NCBI GenBank assembly: GCA_016742095.1
Contig: JACVCJ010000001.1
Span: forward strand, 1-64,000
DNA length: 64,000 bases
Origin: Bacteroidia bacterium
GTDB lineage: Bacteria > Bacteroidota > Bacteroidia > CAIKAF01
Reading direction: 5' to 3'
Every line of letters begins with the position of its first letter. Position 1 is the first letter of the stretch. The position numbers and the translations under genes were made by a program. Below the pieces are notes generated by a model, which saw nothing but the letters and a program-made list of their open reading frames with translations, did not search any database and was not told the origin of the DNA. Positions 26,916 through 35,165 of the stretch are shown one piece after another.

Positions 26916-29351
26916 TTACTCACGGATATATATTCTTTTTACACGCTGCCCGATGGAGGTAAGTACTTCATAGGCAATGGTGTCCAGCGCGCGGGCCATT
27001 ACATGAATGTCGGGGTTTTCGCCGAAGAGCACCACTTCATCGCCTTCGCTGCAGGGAATACCTGTTACGTCGATCATACACATGTCCATGCAGATGGAAC
27101 CGAGGGTCTCGCAGAGATGATCGCCTATTTTTACATGGTAGCGGCCCAGTCCCAGTTTACGCGGAAAGCCGTCGGCATATCCTACCGAAATGGTGGCAAT
27201 GCGGGCTTTTCCCTTTATTTTTCCGCGCCGTCCGTATCCTACGGTCTCGGGTTCTTCAATACTGCGTATGGCGGCGATGCGGGTCTTAAAACTGACGGCG
27301 TTTTTCAGGAATACCTGTTGTGCGGGATCGGCGGCAATGCCGTACAGGCCTATGCCCAGGCGGGCCATATCCATAGCCCGGAGATGCAGACGTTCCAGTC
27401 CGGCGGTGTTTTGGGCGTGCAGCAGGGGCCGGATGCCGAGGCGTTCGGAAAGATAATCGGCCGACTCATAAAAGCGCCGCAGCTGTTCTCGTGAAAAATC
27501 GTCCATGGCCGGGTCGTCGGCAGCGGCCAGGTGCGTAAAGATACTGCGTACTTTGATCTGCGGATTGGCGGCCAGCAGTTCGGCCAGGGCTTCGGTCTCC
27601 CCGGGCATAAAGCCCAGGCGGTGCATCCCGGAGTCGATCTTGATATGTACCCCGGCGGCGCCGTGGCCCAGTTCCTGCAGGCCCTGTATCAGGAAATGCA
27701 GTGAACGGAAACTGTAAATTTCGGGTTCCAGGTCGTAATTCACCAGGGCACTTACCGAAGGTATCTCAGGACTCATGACCATAATGGGCAGCTGAATGCC
27801 TCCCTGGCGCAGTTGTACGCCTTCGTCGGCATAGGCCACGGCCAGGTAATCGGCGCCGAGGTATTGCAGGTGCCGGGCCATCTCTACCGCCCCGGCCCCG
27901 TACGAAAAGGCTTTTACCATTACCATGAGGCGTGCCTTGCCGGCCAGGCTGCGGTAATGCTTAAAATTATGCGATATGGCGTCCAGGTTGATCTCCAGTA
28001 CGCACTCGTGGTTCTTTTCTTCCAGGATGGCGGCCACCCGTTCCAGGCCGAAGCTGCGCGCCCCTTTAATAAGAATGGCTTCCTGTACAAAGGAGGCCGG
28101 GTTCAGTTCGGCCAGCAGGTCGCCCGTTTGTGCAAACGAAGTGGAAAAACCGTTGAACAGGGACGCATAGCGGCTGATCTCCGGGCCGATCAGGATCACT
28201 TTCTCAAACTGGTAACTGTTGGCCAGGCGGGCAATTTCTGCATAGAGTTTTTCACCGGGCTCGTTATCGGCAAAGTCAGAAAGGATGAGGCTGCGCTTCA
28301 GCTGTACCGGCATACGGTGCAGTTCTTCCATGGCTATTTTCAGCGACTGGAAATCGGCGCTGTACGTATCGTTGAGCAGTATACTGCCATTGATGCCGTT
28401 CTGTATACGTAAACGTCCCTCCGGTGGGTGCAGCAGCGGGACCACCGCGCCGAGCAGCTCTGCGGAAACACCGTAATGCAGGGCGGCGGCCAGGGCCAGG
28501 CCCAGGTTCAGCAGGGAAGTGCGGTCGGTACGGAAAAAGGCACAACGCAGGAGCAGACGGCCGTTTTGCCATACTTCCACTTCTTTGTCCGTGGCGGCCT
28601 TTATATACAAAGAGGCTTCTGTATCCTGCAGGGAAACGCTCAGCAGCTCCTTCCCGGGAAAGAGTTTGCGGAGCGTTTCGGTATGAGGAGCCTCTTTTTC
28701 GGCGATCAGGGTCTTGCAATGCAGGAAGAGGTCGGTTTTTTCAAGGAATTTGGCCTGTTCCGACTCAAAATTTTCGGCATGGGCGTCCCCGATGAACGTA
28801 AGAATGCCGGTTTCGGGCCGTATGATGCGTTCCAGCCGCTGCATTTCGCCCGGCCGGGAGATACCGGCTTCGAAAATGCCGATCTCCGTATCTTCGTTCA
28901 GGTGCAGCACTGAAACAGGCACGCCGATCTGTGAGTTGTAGCTGCCGGGGTTCTGTGTAACGCGCATACGGCGGCTCAGGATCTGTCCCAGCCATTCTTT
29001 TACAATGGTCTTACCGTTGCTCCCGGTAATGCCGATAACGGGTATGCGGAAGGAAGCGCGGTGTGCAGCGGCCAGGTTCTGCAAGGCCTGCAGGGGATCG
29101 GGCGTAAGGAAATAAAAAGCGTCGTCGTGAGGGTGTTCCGGCATCCGGTCCAGTACAAAATGGCGGCAGCCTTTGCGGTAGGCGTCTTCGCAGGATGCCC
29201 GTCCTTTTTCGCCGAAGGCAAAGAACAGTACCTGGCTTCCGGCGGCAATGCGGCGGCTGTCGAACTCGGGCTGCAGGTCGCGCAGGGGATCATCGCCCGT
29301 AAAGGCTTCCGAGCCCAGCAGGCGGGCCAGCTCATTCAGACGTATTTTCAT
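26916..29351 (-). CDS. murF-alr: bifunctional MurF / alanine racemase
   Basis: The protein has 811 residues and joins two peptidoglycan enzymes. Residues 1-440 are UDP-MurNAc-tripeptide:D-Ala-D-Ala ligase (MurF), with ATP motif GITGSNGKT and [11 protein letters not shown]. Residues 445-811 are alanine racemase, with PLP lysine in [11 protein letters not shown] and catalytic Tyr in [16 protein letters not shown]. Alr makes D-Ala and MurF adds D-Ala-D-Ala to the precursor, so the fusion links two steps of one pathway. This fusion is known in Bacteroidota. It overlaps tdk by 20 bases. Confidence 0.94.
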   Translation of the reverse strand: MKIRLNELARLLGSEAFTGDDPLRDLQPEFDSRRIAAGSQVLFFAFGEKGRASCEDAYRKGCRHFVLDRMPEHPHDDAFYFLTPDPLQALQNLAAAHRASFRIPVIGITGSNGKTIVKEWLGQILSRRMRVTQNPGSYNSQIGVPVSVLHLNEDTEIGIFEAGISRPGEMQRLERIIRPETGILTFIGDAHAENFESEQAKFLEKTDLFLHCKTLIAEKEAPHTETLRKLFPGKELLSVSLQDTEASLYIKAATDKEVEVWQNGRLLLRCAFFRTDRTSLLNLGLALAAALHYGVSAELLGAVVPLLHPPEGRLRIQNGINGSILLNDTYSADFQSLKIAMEELHRMPVQLKRSLILSDFADNEPGEKLYAEIARLANSYQFEKVILIGPEISRYASLFNGFSTSFAQTGDLLAELNPASFVQEAILIKGARSFGLERVAAILEEKNHECVLEINLDAISHNFKHYRSLAGKARLMVMVKAFSYGAGAVEMARHLQYLGADYLAVAYADEGVQLRQGGIQLPIMVMSPEIPSVSALVNYDLEPEIYSFRSLHFLIQGLQELGHGAAGVHIKIDSGMHRLGFMPGETEALAELLAANPQIKVRSIFTHLAAADDPAMDDFSREQLRRFYESADYLSERLGIRPLLHAQNTAGLERLHLRAMDMARLGIGLYGIAADPAQQVFLKNAVSFKTRIAAIRSIEEPETVGYGRRGKIKGKARIATISVGYADGFPRKLGLGRYHVKIGDHLCETLGSICMDMCMIDVTGIPCSEGDEVVLFGENPDIHVMARALDTIAYEVLTSIGQRVKRIYIRE

Positions 29352-29928
29352 GTTGGCGCATTTTATCGTTGAAACATTCGCGGCAAAGCGGCACGTATTT
29401 ATCTACTTCGCCCAGTACCACCAGGTGATCGCCGGGGGCAAAACGGTAGGAATGATTGGCCTGGAACCCGCATTCCACGCAGATGGCATGCACTTTGGTC
29501 ACAAATTCGGCCATGGCCATGAGCTGGGGCATAGGCCCGAACGGCCGTCCCAGGTAATCCATGTCCAGTCCGGCGGCAATAACGCGTATGCCCATATCGG
29601 CCAGCTGCGAGCATACCTGGGGCAGGCCTGCGTCAAAGAACTGGGCCTCATCGATGCCGATCACGTCCACATCGGAGGCCAGCAGCAGTATATTGTGTGA
29701 ACTTTCCACCGGGGTGGAGCGTATGGCGTTCTTATCGTGGGAAACCACTTCGATATCGTCGTAGCGGATATCGATGGCCGGTTTAAAAATTTCGACCTTC
29801 TGCCGGGCGAACTGGGCGCGTTTTAAACGGCGGATGAGTTCCTCGGTCTTGCCGGAAAACATGCTGCCGCAGATAACTTCAATACAGCCGCGACGCGACG
29901 AAAACTGGGACCTATGCTCAAATACCAT
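29332..29928 (-). CDS. tdk: thymidine kinase
   Basis: The 198-residue protein phosphorylates thymidine with ATP in the pyrimidine salvage pathway. The P-loop is [11 protein letters not shown], the Walker B-like motif is GIDEAQFF, and the zinc-binding cysteines are in [12 protein letters not shown] and [10 protein letters not shown]. The lid region has [19 protein letters not shown]. It is the type II tetrameric bacterial enzyme. The start of murF-alr lies within its last 20 bases, so they are cotranscribed. Confidence 0.95.
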   Translation of the reverse strand: MVFEHRSQFSSRRGCIEVICGSMFSGKTEELIRRLKRAQFARQKVEIFKPAIDIRYDDIEVVSHDKNAIRSTPVESSHNILLLASDVDVIGIDEAQFFDAGLPQVCSQLADMGIRVIAAGLDMDYLGRPFGPMPQLMAMAEFVTKVHAICVECGFQANHSYRFAPGDHLVVLGEVDKYVPLCRECFNDKMRQHENTSE

Positions 29929-30042
29929 CGTTTTAAAAACCGCCTGTTAATAGATTGCCGTACCGGCCAGCCACAAAGTAAATAATTTTAGCTTGTTTTG
30001 ATCGTTTTATTATTGAACCGGTGTATATAAAAACGATTGAAC

Positions 30043-30918
30043 ATGGATAAAAGGGCTCTGACTCTGGAAATTGATCTGCTTCTGAAAAAAATCAATGCCC
30101 GCCATCAGAAAATGATGGGCTACGGCACGGATATTCCCGAAGGTTTTGCAGAACTGCTGCAACAGGAAGTACTTACCCTGTATAAGAAATACGTGCAGCT
30201 GGAATATACCCTGCAGAACGAAACGGAGCACGCTCCTTTCCAGGAAACGCAGGTGCAGCCCGTCGTACAGCCCCCCCAGGTTCAGCCGCAGCTTCCGCAA
30301 ACGTCGCCGGTACAGCCCCAGACAGCGGTTGTAAAAGAAGAACCGAAGGCGGAACCACAACAGGAGCCGGTACAACAAAACTCCGTGCCGGAACCGGAAG
30401 CCCCGAAGAAAGAGGACGATTCCATTGTAAAACTGGTACAGCAGGCCCTGAGCGGACAGGGAGAACCACGCAGCAATCCTTTTGCCACGCCGCAGCCCAT
30501 CGTAAAAGCCGGGCCGGTACCGCAGGCCCCGAAAGAACCCGAACCGGTAAAACAGCAACCTGTATACGAAGAGCCCAAGCAGCAGGTGGTACAGCCGCCG
30601 GTAAAACCGGTATCTACCCCGGCGCCGGCCCTCAAAAATGAAGAAGAAATACCGCTTACCCTGGCCGATAAACTGCGTATGCAGGGCATTGCCGACCTGC
30701 GTAAGGCCATTCCCATTGCGGATAAATTTTTGTATATGAACGAGCTGTTCCAGGGGGAAATAAACCACTACAACCAGGCGCTCGAACGTTTTAACGCGTG
30801 CAGCAACGCCCTGGAAGCCCGCGACCTGTTCGAGAGCATGAAACAGCATTTTGAGTGGGACGAAAATTCCAAAACGGTAAAACGTTTTGCCGACCTGCTT
30901 ACCCGTAAATTCCTATAA
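30043..30918 (+). CDS. conserved hypothetical with Pro/Gln-rich linker
   Basis: The protein has 291 residues from the ATG at 30043. The N-terminal helical part (1-65) and a conserved C-terminal helical part (about 205-291; DLRKAIPIADKFLYMNELF and HFEWDENSKTVKRFADLL) flank a 140-residue linker rich in Pro, Gln, Val and Lys. There is no signal peptide. I recognise the C-terminal part as a recurring Bacteroidota motif of unknown function. The long linker suggests a tether between two domains. It is 2 bases from the peptidase gene. Confidence 0.7.
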   Translation: MDKRALTLEIDLLLKKINARHQKMMGYGTDIPEGFAELLQQEVLTLYKKYVQLEYTLQNETEHAPFQETQVQPVVQPPQVQPQLPQTSPVQPQTAVVKEEPKAEPQQEPVQQNSVPEPEAPKKEDDSIVKLVQQALSGQGEPRSNPFATPQPIVKAGPVPQAPKEPEPVKQQPVYEEPKQQVVQPPVKPVSTPAPALKNEEEIPLTLADKLRMQGIADLRKAIPIADKFLYMNELFQGEINHYNQALERFNACSNALEARDLFESMKQHFEWDENSKTVKRFADLLTRKFL

Positions 30919-30920
30919 AG

Positions 30921-32177
30921 ATGAAAAAACTGCTTGCCGGGCTGCTGTTCAGCCTGCCGCTCCTGACCGTACAGGCCCAGGAACGCGACTATGCCCTTAC
31001 GCAGATACGGATACTTACCTCAGACAGCCTGCACGGCCGCGGTTACGTGAACCAGGGCGATGTAAAGGCGGCACGGTACTTACAGGGAGAGTTCGCCCGT
31101 ATCGGGCTGCAGCCGCTGCCGGAACTGAAAAGTTACCTGCAGTCCTTTCCGAACCCGGTGAACACCTTTCCCGGTACGCTGAAGATATTCTATAACGATA
31201 CCGAACTGCAACCCGGTGTGGATTACCTGCTGAGTCCCGAAAGTGCGGGCGGCAGCGGAAAAGCGAAGGTCGTACAGGTGAACTGGAGCAACCTGCAACG
31301 CATAAAGGCCTCCAAATGCCGGGACAGGGTACTGATGGCCGATCCGGGTACCACAAAAAATAAAGACAGCCTTTCGCTTTTCTGGAGAACGGTGGCTCCG
31401 CTGAACCGGGAAGCGGCCGTATTTGTAAGTGTAGAACACGGCAAACTGACCTGGAGCGTAAGTTCCGGGGTGGCCGGCAAAGTGCTTATTGAACTGGCGG
31501 CAGCCGTGCCCCTGAAATATGGAAAACCCCGTTCCCTGGCCTGGGAAGTGGAACAGAAGGCCGAACCGGCGTACCGTTCACAGAACGTGATCGGTATGGT
31601 AAAAGGGACCATCGCCGATAGCTTTGTACTGGTAACGGCGCATTATGATCACTTAGGCCGTATGGGCGCCGCCACTATTTTCCCGGGAGCCAACGACAAT
31701 GCCAGCGGTACGGCCCTGATGCTGGACCTGGCCCGCAGTTTCGCCGCGGAAACCCCGAAGTATTCCATGCTCTTTGTCGCCTTTGCCGGTGAAGAGGCCG
31801 GACTGGTAGGCTCGCGCTATTTTACGGACCATCCGCCGGTACCGCTGAAAAACATAAAAATGGTGTACAACATCGACCTGGCCGGGGGCGGTGATAAAGG
31901 CGTTACCATCGTGAACGCCACGGAATACCCGGCCTACTTTGCAAAGCTCGAAGAACTGAATACCCGCAACGGCTGGCTGGCCGCGGTGAAGAAGAGAGGA
32001 AAGGCCGCCAACAGCGACCATTACTGGTTCAGTGAAAAAGGCGTTCCGGCCTTCTTTATGTATGCCGAAGGAGGCGTTACCGCTTACCACGATGTGAACG
32101 ACACCGCCGACAAACTGCCGATGAACGAGTACGAAGACCTTTTCCGCCTGGTACGCGCCTTTCTCGGAAGTCTGTAA
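30921..32177 (+). CDS. exported M28 family zinc peptidase
   Basis: The protein has 418 residues, with a signal peptide (MKKLLAGLLFSLPLLTVQAQ). The M28 zinc ligands are in TAHYDHLG, GANDNASGTALM, AFAGEEAGLVGS, MVYNIDLAGG and NSDHYWFSEKG. It should be an aminopeptidase with two zinc ions in the periplasm or outside. The fold also has a lid domain (about 60-210), consistent with PA-like inserts. No T9SS domain is seen, so it is probably periplasmic. It is cotranscribed with the preceding gene. Confidence 0.9.
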   Translation: MKKLLAGLLFSLPLLTVQAQERDYALTQIRILTSDSLHGRGYVNQGDVKAARYLQGEFARIGLQPLPELKSYLQSFPNPVNTFPGTLKIFYNDTELQPGVDYLLSPESAGGSGKAKVVQVNWSNLQRIKASKCRDRVLMADPGTTKNKDSLSLFWRTVAPLNREAAVFVSVEHGKLTWSVSSGVAGKVLIELAAAVPLKYGKPRSLAWEVEQKAEPAYRSQNVIGMVKGTIADSFVLVTAHYDHLGRMGAATIFPGANDNASGTALMLDLARSFAAETPKYSMLFVAFAGEEAGLVGSRYFTDHPPVPLKNIKMVYNIDLAGGGDKGVTIVNATEYPAYFAKLEELNTRNGWLAAVKKRGKAANSDHYWFSEKGVPAFFMYAEGGVTAYHDVNDTADKLPMNEYEDLFRLVRAFLGSL

Positions 32178-32184
32178 AAGAAAA

Positions 32185-32228
32185 AAACAAATTCCTTGGG
32201 ATAGAGGCCCGAAAGAATTTGTTTAATT
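32185..32228 (+). terminator. terminator of the M28 peptidase gene
   Basis: A perfect 10-bp stem AAACAAATTC/GAATTTGTTT closes a 20-base loop, followed by AATTTT. The loop is complementary to a later segment (see the 32204 entry). Confidence 0.7.
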
Positions 32229-32304
32229 TTGTGATAGAGGATTTAGAGAGGTAGTAGACTTAATACAATTACCGTGCCATAAATCGAAAAAATTTCGGGG
32301 CCTC
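32204..32304 (+). repeat. long-range inverted repeat, candidate structured RNA
   Basis: GAGGCCCGAAA (32204-32214) pairs with TTTCGGGGCCTC (32293-32304) with one bulged base, across about 80 bases. GGGGC (32297-32301) can also pair with GCCCC (32325-32329). The first arm lies in the loop of the preceding terminator, so several pairings exclude one another. It may be a 3' UTR structure or small RNA; I cannot tell. Confidence 0.35.
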
Positions 32305-32395
32305 TTTCCAATTTTAACAAAAAAGCCCCTTTGTCTAATTAAATTTTGCTTTGCTTAAACATTAGACGCATCTTAACATCAGTTTTAATTATTAT

Positions 32396-32424
32396 CACTA
32401 TCTTTGCATAGATAAATTTTATAT
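32396..32424 (+). promoter_or_regulatory. oxyR -7 element overlapping an OxyR-like site
   Basis: TATCTTTG (32399-32406) matches TAnnTTTG and lies 28 bases before the ATG. CTAT-N6-ATAG surrounds it, and the right half (ATAGATAAATTTTAT) matches 9 of 11 OxyR half-site positions. The N6 spacing matches that at the catalase operator. Autoregulation by OxyR would be expected from E. coli. Confidence 0.45.
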
Positions 32425-32434
32425 CTTTTATCCC

Positions 32435-33385
32435 ATGACCGTATTACAACTCGAATACATCATAGCCGTTTACCGGCATCAGAATTTTACCGAAGCCGCC
32501 GCTTCCTGCAATGTAACCCAGCCTACGCTCAGTATGCAGATCCAGAAAGCGGAAGAGGAGCTGGGCATACGTATATTCGACCGTTCGCGGCAACCGGTTC
32601 GGCCCACCCGTGAAGGCGAAAAGATCATTGAGCAGGCCCTCATTGCCCTGCAGGAAGTACGTAAGATATCGGAACTGGCGCAGATCCATCACGATGTGGC
32701 CGAAGGAGAGATATCCGTAGGTATCATCCCGACCCTGGCGCCCTACCTGATACCGCTGTTCCTGGCCGATTTCCTGGAGAAGAACCCGAAAATACGGCTG
32801 AACCTTTTTGAGCTGACCACCGAAACCATTATACGAAAACTGAAGGACGAAAGCCTGGACGCCGGTATACTGGCCACCCCGCTCGAAGATACCGACCTGC
32901 TGGAGGAACCGCTGTTCTACGAGCCTTTTGCGCTGTACCTGCCTGCCGATCATAAACTGCGCAAACGTAAGACCATCACCAGTTCAGACATCGACCTGGA
33001 CGAGCTCTGGCTGCTGAACGAAGGGCACTGCTTCCGCGACCAGGTGATCAATCTCTGTAAACATTCGGGCGGCGAGACCTATTTCCCGAACCTGCGCTTC
33101 CAGAGCGGCAGCCTGGAAACCTTACGTAAACTGGTGGACCGCAATTACGGCTATACGATATTGCCGGAACTGGCCACGAAAGATTTTAACGGGAAAGACC
33201 TCATGAAGCTGCGTTACTTTAAATCGCCGCAACCCAGCCGGGAGATCAGTATGGTTACCCTGCAGGGCCGGGGCGAACGCCTGGTATTACAGAGTCTTGC
33301 CCACAGCATAGCCCAGTCGGTACCGGCACACATGCGCCGCAAGGCCGGGCACCAGGCCGTACCTATTTTACAGGAACAGGACTAA
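32435..33385 (+). CDS. oxyR: OxyR, peroxide-sensing LysR-type regulator
   Basis: The 316-residue protein senses hydrogen peroxide through a reversible disulfide and activates antioxidant genes. Residues 1-60 carry the LysR helix-turn-helix (FTEAAASCNVTQPTLSMQIQ). The sensing cysteines are at residues 199 and 208 (EGHCFRDQVINLC), the same positions as in E. coli OxyR. The effector domain is present. The ATG at 32435 is clear. The exported catalase, at 6797, has an OxyR-like operator. Its 3' end overlaps the GumN gene on the other strand by 23 bases. Confidence 0.93.
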   Translation: MTVLQLEYIIAVYRHQNFTEAAASCNVTQPTLSMQIQKAEEELGIRIFDRSRQPVRPTREGEKIIEQALIALQEVRKISELAQIHHDVAEGEISVGIIPTLAPYLIPLFLADFLEKNPKIRLNLFELTTETIIRKLKDESLDAGILATPLEDTDLLEEPLFYEPFALYLPADHKLRKRKTITSSDIDLDELWLLNEGHCFRDQVINLCKHSGGETYFPNLRFQSGSLETLRKLVDRNYGYTILPELATKDFNGKDLMKLRYFKSPQPSREISMVTLQGRGERLVLQSLAHSIAQSVPAHMRRKAGHQAVPILQEQD

Positions 33386-34220
33386 CCTGGTAACCTTCGT
33401 TGCGCAGCAGGGTGATGAGTCCTTCGGGACCGCCCAGGTGCGCCGCGCCTACCGCGATAAAGAGTTTTTCGTTATCGCTGAACATGGTCTTCATTTTTTC
33501 GATCCAGCGTTTGTTGCGTACGATCAGCAGCGGATCGTTCAGTGAACTGAATTCGTCGGCATTGGCAATATAATTGTAAATGGCCTCTACGTCCTGCGAT
33601 TTGTATACCTGGTACATTTTATCCAGTTCCCTGGCCGATCTTTTCGGATTGGTAGCGGTCTCGTACAGCGATCTGGCCTGGTCTTTCAGCGAAATGGCCT
33701 TTAAGGCGGCCAGCTGTACTTCGGGTTCATCGAGTCCTCCGGTCAGTTTACCCAGTTCTTTGGCCCTGGCCAGGAAATAGGTCTCATAGCCCTTGGTATC
33801 TTTCAGTACGGCCAGCTGCATCAGCTGCTGCTGGGCCATCAGGGGTTTGAACTGCTCGAACATGGCTACGGAAAGTCCGTGTTTTTCCATGGCTTTGCTC
33901 AGCTTTTTGTATTCTTTGGGCGTATACAGTTCTTTTAAGGTCTTTACGCTGTCGATCTTCAGGGCTTTCAGTACTTCCAGCTGCAGTTGCGGAGCGTTCA
34001 GGTCCATTTCGAACACAAAACGGTCGCTGCCGGCGGCCACACTGTCCAGGCGGGGGGTAACCTCGAACTGGTCGGCCGGAATGATGTGAACGGTACCGAA
34101 AAGATAAACGGGCTGGGTGATGTTACCGCCTTCTACCTTCCACAACAGGCTCGACTGGCCGAAAATGGAAAGCTGGCTTATAAACAGGGCAAATGTAGAG
34201 AGTAAGTGCAAAATTTTCAT
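33363..34220 (-). CDS. GumN/TraB family exported protein
   Basis: The protein has 285 residues, with a signal peptide (MKILHLLSTFALFISQLSIFG). The TraB/GumN motifs are the N-terminal LFGTVHIIP and the C-terminal FIAVGAAHLGGPEGLITLL. The family is thought to be a peptidase-like fold related to Tiki, but the bacterial role is not established. It is rich in Lys and helices. It is convergent with oxyR and overlaps its last 23 bases. Confidence 0.85.
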   Translation of the reverse strand: MKILHLLSTFALFISQLSIFGQSSLLWKVEGGNITQPVYLFGTVHIIPADQFEVTPRLDSVAAGSDRFVFEMDLNAPQLQLEVLKALKIDSVKTLKELYTPKEYKKLSKAMEKHGLSVAMFEQFKPLMAQQQLMQLAVLKDTKGYETYFLARAKELGKLTGGLDEPEVQLAALKAISLKDQARSLYETATNPKRSARELDKMYQVYKSQDVEAIYNYIANADEFSSLNDPLLIVRNKRWIEKMKTMFSDNEKLFIAVGAAHLGGPEGLITLLRNEGYQVSPVPVK

Positions 34221-34239
34221 AAAACCGGACCTTTATATA

Positions 34240-34247
34240 TATTTTTG
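34240..34247 (+). promoter_or_regulatory. mscS -7 element
   Basis: TATTTTTG fits TAnnTTTG exactly and lies 18 bases before the ATG of the channel gene. The -33 region (AAATTTTC) is weak. Confidence 0.4.
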
Positions 34248-34265
34248 TAAATGTAATCGAAATAG

Positions 34266-35132
34266 ATGATGATTATGGCCTTTGGAAAGGATTTTCAGCA
34301 ATTTTTAAATGCACCCCTGCTGGAGCTGGATAAATATACGCTGTACCCGCGGCATGTGATCAGCCTGGTTTTTATTGTCGTATTCACCCGCCTGTTATCG
34401 TACCTGGCCCGTGTGATCATTATGCGCTATGCCAGCCGTAAGAACATGGCCCGGGGCAGTGCACAGTCCATACACCAGATCGTAAAGTACTTCCTGTACA
34501 TTATGGCCGTGGTGGTGTTCCTGGATAATATGGGCATTAAGGTGACCGTGCTGCTGGCCGGTGGTACGGCGCTTTTTGTAGGTATAGGTCTGGGTCTGCA
34601 GTCTACCTTCAACGATTTTGTGTCGGGCTTCATCATCCTGTTCGAGGGCAGTGTGCGTGTGGGCGATATCCTGAACGTGGACAACGAGGTGGGCATCGTG
34701 CGGGAGATCCGCCTGCGTACTTCCCAGCTGGAGACCCGCGACGGTAAGCTGATGATCATTCCCAATTCGAAATTTGTGAACGACAGTATTTCGAATTACA
34801 CGCACATGAACGACCAGACCTCTTTTGATGTAACCGTGGGCGTGGCCTACGGCGTGGACCCGCTGCTGGTGGAAAAGGCCATTACTGAAGCGATGGACCA
34901 GGTGCCCGATATACTGAAAGACCCGAAACCGGCCGTATCTTTTCACGATTTCGGCGACTCGGCCCTGCAGTTCCGTGCCTCCTTCTACACCCGGCAGATA
35001 TTTGCCGCCAACCGCGTACGGAGCCAGCTGCGCTATAAAATATACGAGACCTTTAAAAAATACGGGATCGAGATACCCTTTCCGCAGCGCGACGTGCATG
35101 TGGATATGGAATGGAAACAGAAAAATGACTAA
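34266..35132 (+). CDS. MscS family mechanosensitive channel
   Basis: The protein has 288 residues, with N-terminal transmembrane helices (about 20-110) and the MscS pore/beta domain: VTVLLAGGTALFVGIGLGLQ, FNDFVSGFIILFEG, VRVGDILNV and EIRLRTSQLETRDGKLMIIPNSKFV. It should open under membrane tension to release solutes. The C-terminus ends with EIPFPQRDVHV, typical for the family. Three ATG codons (34266, 34269, 34275) could start it. It precedes relA/spoT by 33 bases on the same strand. Confidence 0.93.
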   Translation: MMIMAFGKDFQQFLNAPLLELDKYTLYPRHVISLVFIVVFTRLLSYLARVIIMRYASRKNMARGSAQSIHQIVKYFLYIMAVVVFLDNMGIKVTVLLAGGTALFVGIGLGLQSTFNDFVSGFIILFEGSVRVGDILNVDNEVGIVREIRLRTSQLETRDGKLMIIPNSKFVNDSISNYTHMNDQTSFDVTVGVAYGVDPLLVEKAITEAMDQVPDILKDPKPAVSFHDFGDSALQFRASFYTRQIFAANRVRSQLRYKIYETFKKYGIEIPFPQRDVHVDMEWKQKND

Positions 35133-35165
35133 CTTTAGAATCTCACAACCGCAAAGAATATTGTA

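Noticed and set aside
32178-32434. tRNA or 6S-like RNA
   Set aside because: No cloverleaf or 6S-type bulge pattern; only the competing stems described.
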